Shown here piece by piece: positions 57,960-64,000 of a stretch of 64,000 bases of DNA. The notes beneath the pieces are model-generated. The model did no database searches, was not told the DNA's origin, and saw nothing but the letters and a program-made list of their open reading frames with translations. The DNA lies in contig JARWMV010000008.1 in the NCBI GenBank assembly GCA_030998015.1, positions 124,001 to 188,000 of the forward strand. The letters are read 5' to 3'. Both the position numbers and the translations under genes were made by a program. Source of the DNA: Ceratorhiza oryzae-sativae. Taxonomy: Eukaryota; Basidiomycota; Agaricomycetes; Cantharellales; Ceratobasidiaceae. Position 1 is the first letter of the stretch. Each line of letters starts with the position of its first letter.

Positions 57960-59835
57960 GCCTCGTAACACATCGCGCGGGCACGTGATTGTGTCTCTGC
58001 CGCCGGCTTTGGTATTTTCAGCCTCCGCCTTGGACAGCTGCCCTGGATCGAGCACGCACAAATATCTCACGCCAGCTCGCGACTCGAGCGATCCGTCCGG
58101 GGTCCTTGCGATTATTTGTCGTTTGACTGACATCATGGAAAGCATTTATACCTCTTTTGGGGGGGGGGGGCGAGATGATCAAAAGCAGTACGTCATGTCC
58201 CCCCACAGCGCGCCAAAGTCGATCAGAATGCGCTGTGGCCGAACGACAGCGTGCGCGATTCGAGGGCCAGGCCGCAAGACGGGTTCGGGCCGGTTATCGC
58301 AGCGAATCGGGGGTGGACATGCGTCGCGGGCGCGGCCAGAAGCGGCATCGACGCGCTGATCGGCGGGGCGAGGGGTGGCGCTCGCACTCGGTTCCTGTTC
58401 TTCCTCCCCCCCCCCCACGCGCGCACCCCTATCAAAAGCGGATATGCGTGCGGTGCGCCCATCGCAAACATAAGCACGCGTTGCGGCTGCCGCACGAGCT
58501 GATATATGCGAGGGTGTGCTTCGCGCGCTCATCGTGATTCTTTGCGCTTTCTCACCCGCATTATCGATCGAGCGCTCAATTGGGAAGCCCGGACGACGCC
58601 CGACTCGACCCTGGGAATCGGTCGGCTCCGCGCCATGATTGTGACGAGAACAAACCCCGCAACCGCGGTGGCTGGGGGACCGGATCTACGCGTGGCCGAA
58701 GACTGCCCCGACGCTTATTTGGTCAAGGTCTTTGGGCCCGGGAATTCTCCTTGTCACCTTGTCCTGGGAATCGCCAAGTCGTGTGCGGATGGCTCCCGTT
58801 CGGCTGTCGAGGACTTTACGTGGCGCTTCGCGGAGCGGACCAGCGTGGGGAGCGATGTTCGTGCGCGTGAAGCAAGGATATATACAGGAAATCTTTTGCA
58901 CGACTGGTCATCCTCGTGCCTGGAACGAGCAGTCCGGGCGGCTCGGAGTCGGAGCGCAAGGGCGAGGGGGAGGGACATTGTCGAGACGTGGACGCAAGCG
59001 AGCGGGCGGCCGTGTGGTCGGGCTCCCGTCCACGCTCGGGCGGTCGCGTTTCCGAAGCGCAGTGTGCCTCGCTACGCGCGCGGTGCGCAAGAACGGCGTG
59101 GGGGAGGCGGGCCGGAATGGGTCCAAACATGCGCCCGCCGAGCGCTTCACGAGCTGAGCGTGCTGAATTTTTTTTTCAGATTTCGTGTCGACCCTGGACG
59201 GCGTTGTTTCTAGCCCGGGCGAGAGACGGGCGCCAAGGTTCGAGGGAAGTTGCCGCAACAGCGTGTATGTGCAGCACAGATGCGCGACGACCTGCGCGCG
59301 CCCGATTTCCGATGACAACAAGGCCCCTGTTTCGAACACGGATGGGCAAGGTTTGGCGAGTGAGATGGACATGCGGGGGCGCGCATACATCCGGTGCGGC
59401 GGGCGCACGCGGATGACGACGGGCGCACGCATCTGTCGACGTCTCGCCATTTCGAAGCGGGTGGACAGGGTGGCGTGCAGCGACAGATGCGCCTTTGTGC
59501 CCACGTGCGGGATTTATTTGTATCGACAGGTGTCGAGTGGCGCGCGCGCGGCGCAGAGTGGGATTCCGAATATATGCGTCGGGCTGTCCGGGGCGTGTTT
59601 GGTGGGGCTTGGTGGGTCCGTGGGCACGGCGGCGGGCGGGTGGCGAGCAATGCGGATCAGCTGGGGCGCAGGGCAGGCGCTTCTCGGTTTCTGGGGGCCC
59701 AGCCAGCGGGCCGCCGTGCCAAACAGAGAATTGGCAATGGAAGCGGGTGTTGGGGGGAACGGGGTCCGTGCGGCGGGACGTCGCATGATATGAACGCGGC
59801 CCACAGCGGCATTCTGGGCGACTGTTCCCCCCCCC
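57960..59835. other. CpG-rich upstream region
   Basis: About 1.9 kb of very GC- and CpG-rich DNA with G and C homopolymers (58157-58168, 58409-58418, 59827-59834) and many CGCG sites. It ends at the ATG of the GATA-like gene. Because stop codons are rare in such sequence, long frames occur in all six frames; none has recognisable protein content. It is most likely promoter and 5' leader. Confidence 0.5.
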
Positions 59836-62437
59836 ATGGACGTGGACCCCCAGCCGACCGAGCCCGTCGTCGAAACGGCCCCCGACGCCGCCCCGACCCC
59901 CGCCGACGCCGCCGCCCCCACCGACAAGCCCGCCCCCGCACCCGCCGCCCCCGCCGGCGCCGACCGCCCCGCCGAGGACACTCCTCCCCGCCGCGAGTCG
60001 CGACGCCTGCGTGAGCGCGAGCGCTCTGCCGCCCCGGTCGTCGTCTCGCTCCCCACCCATCCGCGCCCCGAGCGCGAGTCCCCGCCGGCACCCGACTCGC
60101 GCCGCTCGGGCAACGGCAGCGCACCGCCTCTGCACTTCTCGACCAAGCACTATCCAGCCTCGGCCCACGGCGACGGAGCTCGTCGCGCCGGCCACACCCA
60201 CTTCCCACGTCTGCCGCCCGACCACGCGCCGGGCCCGCTCCCCGACGGCGCAAGCGCGAGTTTCTCGTACCGGGGCCCGCCTCAACCACCGGTGCCTGGT
60301 GCTGCTCCCCCCGTGCCCCCTCCCCCCGGCGGAACCCCGCTCGTGCTCGACCGAGGCGACCGCCCCGCTCCTCCCGCCCAGGAATTCGAATACGCAGGTG
60401 GCCCGTCCCAGCAGGCCATGCTCGCCAACATGCTCAGCCAACGCATCGACCAGGTCGACCAGCTGCGCACCCAGCTCGCCCACGCCGAGGCCCGCATCGC
60501 CTCGCTCTCTGCCCGCTCCAATCCGTCCCAGGCGCTCGCCCAGGCCGAGGCACGCGCAGAGGCCGCCGAGGCTCGTCTCGCCGCCATCAAGGACGCTTGG
60601 CGCAGCGTCGAGAGCTACCTCGAGATGCTCTCCCGCCGAGAGGCCGAGGCCCGCGGCGCGTTTCTGCGCACACTTGGCACTGGCGAGGTCGGAGTCCCCC
60701 CGCCGAGCGTGCCCGCATTCGGTGCTGGCCCCACAAGCCCGTACCTCCCCGTCCGACCACCCGTGCCGCCCAACGTCCCCGCCCGTGCTGGCCCAACGTT
60801 CCCCACTCTCCCTCCTGCGCCCATCCCCGGTGGGCCTTCGATGATATGGCGCCACGAGAGCGGCCACCCACGTCGCCGACCAGCCGCCAACGAACCCGAC
60901 GACTCCGAACCCCCCCAAAAGCGCCCGCGCTCCGAGCGCCGACGAGATCGGGACCGCGAGCGTGAGCGCGAGGTGAGGAAGGAAAAGGCAAGGTTTTCGG
61001 ACTCGCCTAGCCCGCCGCCGACCCAAAAGGTATGTCGTGAGTATATGCGTCATCAGTCATGAGCTCATAGGGCCACAGGATGAGAAAGAGTCGGACCTCA
61101 ACCCGCCCATTGCCTCGCTCAGCGACGACAAGGACGCCGATGCGGATGGTGATGCCGAGGAGGAGGTTGACCAGATTGTCGACGACGTCGAGATGTCTGG
61201 CCCCAATGCGGCCAAGGAGCCGGCCGCTCGTCCTCGACGGGCTTCTGACCCTTCTGCGACTGCTGCTACCAGCACTCGAGCCGGATCGACAAGTGCCAAG
61301 AGCGACGGCGCCGTCAAGGACTTCAAGAAGGAAGGATCCAAGGACGCCAAAACCAACGGCACCAACGGCAAGGCCGACCATGACGAAAACATGGACGCCG
61401 AGGGCTCACCCGAGACCGATACCGACGAACTCAGCGTCGACGAAGAACTTCTCAAGCTTACGACCAAGACTCAGCGCCGGGCGCGCGAGTACGACGGATA
61501 CGAACGCCATACCGGGCAGTATGAGGAATATGCGCCGCGTGGCCCCCCTCGAGATGACTATCCACGAGGCGAGGACTATACTCGGGATTATGCTCGCGCA
61601 GGGCCGAACGGGCCTGGAGCCAATGGTGATCCGCGCTTCCACCACCCTGGCTGGTACGATAGCGGATACTACGAAGGCGACCAGTTTAGGGATCCGCATC
61701 GACCGTATGCGCCCCCACAGCCGAGGGGTGGCGAATTTGGACAGCGCAACGGTATGTATCCACATCCAATTATGGCAGGGCGATGCTGACGAATCGACCT
61801 AGGTTCGGGAAGTGGGCCGAGCGCACCCTGGTATGCACACCTAAAGCCGAACCCGCCTGTGGCCACCAACACCCAGGGTCAACGAACTTGTCGCCAGTGT
61901 GGACTTGCGGGTCGATACAAGGACGGCAAGTGTGTCGAAAAGTGGGGTCCCGGGCCAGAAGGACCTGGCACGGTGTGCGATCGGTCAGTAGTGTTGGTCT
62001 CGTATTGAATGCCTTACTGACTGCGTGACGACAGATGCCGCAAAAAGATGAAGCGTGTTGAACGCCGTGGAACAGCCGATGCCAGCATGCTCGCGTCGGG
62101 TCTTGGACCTTTGCCTCTGCATCAGCACTCGTTCCATTCCCAGTCACAGTCCCAGACCCAGCCGACGCAACCTCAGGCCCAGTCTCAACTTTCTCAGACC
62201 CAGCTTGGAACCCAATATTCGCCTCAGCGCTGGGCTGCAACCAATGGTCGATACGAGGATAATGGCCCACGTGGCGAAAAGCGCTACGATCTGCTGCCTA
62301 GTCATTATGGAAATGGTACCGACGCTCCCACTGGCGAGGACGACAGGCGCAAGCCGCCCGCTGCTGCTGGTGGGCGAAAGAGGGAAGAAGTTGTCGAGGT
62401 TGGCGCCCCAAAGGAGGCTCCTGCCGTCGAGGCCTAG
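59836..62437 (+). CDS. GATA-like zinc-finger protein with coiled coil, 816 residues
   Basis: Four exons, 59836-61029, 61079-61751, 61803-61983 and 62035-62437, sum to 2451 bases. The N-terminal third is Pro/Ala-rich and disordered. A coiled coil follows at about residues 195-275 (MLANMLSQRIDQVDQLRTQL, AEARAEAAEARLAAIKDAWR). A basic RS/RE-type nuclear stretch comes next (KRPRSERRRDRDREREREVR), then an acidic region with a likely EEEVDQIVDDVEM motif. Exons 3 and 4 build a zinc-binding motif: CRQCGLAGRYKDGKCVEKWG and CDRCRKKMKRVERR, i.e. C-x2-C, 25 residues, C-x2-C. The W-GP-P-G...C-x2-C core resembles a GATA finger, but the spacing is longer than the usual 17-20. The end is Gln/Ser-rich. A nuclear DNA-binding or chromatin protein is likely; the target is unknown. 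Confidence 0.78.
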
Positions 62438-63189
62438 AGGAAATCTGCTCGGTTTATGTCGTTTATGACTTGTCTCTGTTCTGGCGATAGATTATGCTGT
62501 TTTACGTCCTTGTTGTATGGTCGTTTTATTCGTTTCTTGGCTCTCTATTACCTAGTCTTTTTTTTCGTTGGACCTCGTTATGCCCATTATGACCCCTCCA
62601 TTTTCACTCGTTGCAGCCTCCCTCAATTTCATCTTCCTCGTTATCGTTTCCCTTCCCTCTCAACTCTGAGCTCAATGTTTTACACTAGTTAGTCTTGACT
62701 GTGTCCTTGTAAACTGTACCCCCTTTTTTGTGTCTTGTATTTTGAACGAGTCGGAGAGAGGAATGATGAATATTTTTGACGTTTAATTATCGTGCCAAGG
62801 CGGGTGAGTGTGGTGGGCCGAGGGGAGGAGGGAGGAAGGGAAAAAAAGGGGGCAAGCTTCGGAATCGGGCTCATCTTTATGCCAATTGAATAGAAGCACA
62901 ACACTTGAGGAGGCTTGATCAAGCCACCGCGTATAAAAAAAAGATGTGCAAATAGAGCTGCGTTTGACGAAATCTAGCCTACTCGGCAGACGAGCTTGTT
63001 CGGAGATGAAACGGGGGCGTGAGATGGGGCTCAGGGGTTGCGATCAGGATGGGACCCAGAGAGAGGGGGAGAAAAGGGGAGAATAAAGATATGATACATT
63101 ATCGGCTGTGGGTACAGATAAACGGGGATAGCAGGAGTTTTTTCTTGGGCTAGATCCGGGATTGGTACCGACGACTAGAGATGATGGAT
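62438..63189. other. Convergent 3' flanks
   Basis: Shared 3' region of the GATA-like gene and RPB7. T-rich at 62500-62570; GA-rich at 62800-62850 and 63050-63090. No gene seen. Confidence 0.5.
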
Positions 63190-64000
63190 CTAGTCAATGA
63201 CGCCGAGCGAATCTTCTTTGATGGTTCCGATCGCAAACTGGTGACAGGCAATCATGTGAGTGAAAATTCATAACAAGTGGGAGAAGAAATCAAGGGAAAG
63301 ATGGAATGTGAGGTGAATAACAACAACGTGTGGTAGGGAAGATGGAGACGCACGATTTCTGTGGCGTCGACACGCGTTCCTACGATCTTTAGTCGAACAT
63401 GTGTGCCCTTGTCGATAATCTATGGTAGATTCCTCAGTTGAATGTTCCTCATGGCCGAGTCAAGGGAGAAAAAAAGCAGTCGAAGAAAGGAACAGGGCGA
63501 CAAACACACCTGGTCATCAGACGCAAACGATGGCGGGTTCGAGTTGGGATCAAACTTCATATCGGGATGTATAAGCTACATTCCAGTCGTGTTAATTTTT
63601 TTGTCTCCCCCTTTGTCAATGAAGAACCTTACGTGGCTCGAGACAAACACCTGCAGGGGGCCGACTTCTGCAAAGAACCCCATCTGTCAAAGGCACTTCA
63701 ATACATGTTCCCCCCCTCTCAAGACATAGGAAGCAACAAGAACACAAGGGCCGCACCTTGTTCACGTTTGTGACCACGCCATCAACGACCTCGCCCTTGA
63801 ACGGTTTGAACACGATTGCTCGGTATTTGGTCACAAACTCGGCTTGTCCTGTCCCGCTCATCACCATGCCCTGCCGCTCTTCTCAGTCCGTTTGTTCGTC
63901 GGAATTGGATTTTTTTGGGTCTCACCTTTCCGACATCGACGATGCCCAATACAGCAATAATGTACCCAAACCGCCCGGAACACGTTCCTTCAACGTCCGA
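63190..64000 (-). CDS. RPB7: RNA polymerase II subunit Rpb7, 3' part (5' end outside the window)
   Basis: Rpb7 pairs with Rpb4 to form the stalk of RNA polymerase II, helps initiation and binds nascent RNA. Exons on the minus strand, from the window edge: [18 protein letters not shown]; then [20 protein letters not shown] with VVTNVNK; then [17 protein letters not shown]; then [20 protein letters not shown]; then [20 protein letters not shown]; then [15 protein letters not shown] and TAG at 63192-63190. All introns have standard GT-AG ends. The sequence spans the end of the N-terminal RNP-like domain and the whole OB-fold domain, with no breaks. Very high similarity to known Rpb7 makes the symbol safe. 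Confidence 0.95.

Noticed and set aside
58506..59213. A 235-codon plus-strand frame in the CpG-rich region
   Set aside because: Other frames on both strands are equally open there, and the product has no recognisable motif; base composition explains it.
59176..61053. A 625-codon open frame on the minus strand
   Set aside because: It lies antisense to the well-supported GATA-like gene and the CpG-rich leader, where high GC removes stop codons. Its product is a low-complexity Gly/Arg/Ala mixture with no domain.
1..64000. tRNA, rRNA and CRISPR features
   Set aside because: No cloverleaf with a proper T-arm box, no rRNA core sequence and no regularly spaced repeat array was seen on reading both strands; a tRNAscan or Rfam run would be decisive.

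Overview
The window is nuclear DNA of a filamentous basidiomycete. Most genes are split by many short introns (about 45-80 bases). Reading frames recovered by splicing give F-box, DUF1365, DUF2235, SNG1-type and SS18-type proteins typical of Agaricomycetes. The mix of DUF2235 proteins, small secreted proteins and F-box paralogs suggests a Rhizoctonia/Ceratobasidium-like fungus; this is an inference from family content, not a search result.

Layout. 0.7-3.1 kb: a 14-exon Baeyer-Villiger-type monooxygenase (BVMO). 3.4-7.6 kb: a small membrane protein, a secreted/membrane glycoprotein (minus) and a DUF1365 protein (minus). 8.7 kb: a 211-bp hAT-type MITE. 9-11.7 kb: weak, unrecognised or decayed coding signal. 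11.7-12.7 kb: SH3 protein. 14.9-16.0 kb: F-box pseudogene. 17.4-19.3 kb: PLP aminotransferase (minus). 20.3-22.6 kb: ferric reductase with an apparent frameshift. 22.9-25.7 kb: SS18/SSXT-like chromatin-remodelling subunit. 27.2-28.8 kb: intact F-box gene, paralog of the pseudogene. 30.7-34.3 kb: a DNA transposon whose two ends are hairpins and which carries one broken gene of an uncharacterised transposase-like family. 35.0 kb: gene for a tiny secreted, probably Kex2-processed four-cysteine peptide. 36.7-39.2 kb: second BVMO. 39.8-44.2 kb: two divergently arranged paralogs of a secreted Ala/Val-rich protein flanking a divergent 375-aa actin. 45.9-46.6 kb: unknown minus-strand gene. 47.8-49.7 kb: SNG1/DUF3533 membrane protein. 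50.1-53.8 kb: one minus-strand gene with two DUF2235 hydrolase domains, the second catalytically degenerate. 55.6-56.7 kb: uncertain membrane-protein exons. 58-59.8 kb: very CpG-rich DNA upstream of a GATA-like zinc-finger gene (59.8-62.4 kb). 63.2 kb to the end: RNA polymerase II subunit Rpb7 (minus, 5' part outside the window).

No single pathway ties the window together. Housekeeping genes (actin, Rpb7, SS18-like, GATA-like) sit among accessory genes (BVMOs, secreted proteins, DUF2235, F-box paralogs, transposons). Several otherwise intact genes each carry one -1 frame break, as if single bases were missing from short base runs. Exon boundaries were deduced by eye from GT/GC...AG sites, reading phase and comparison of paralogs inside the window; where exon lengths were summed they divide by three, as stated.
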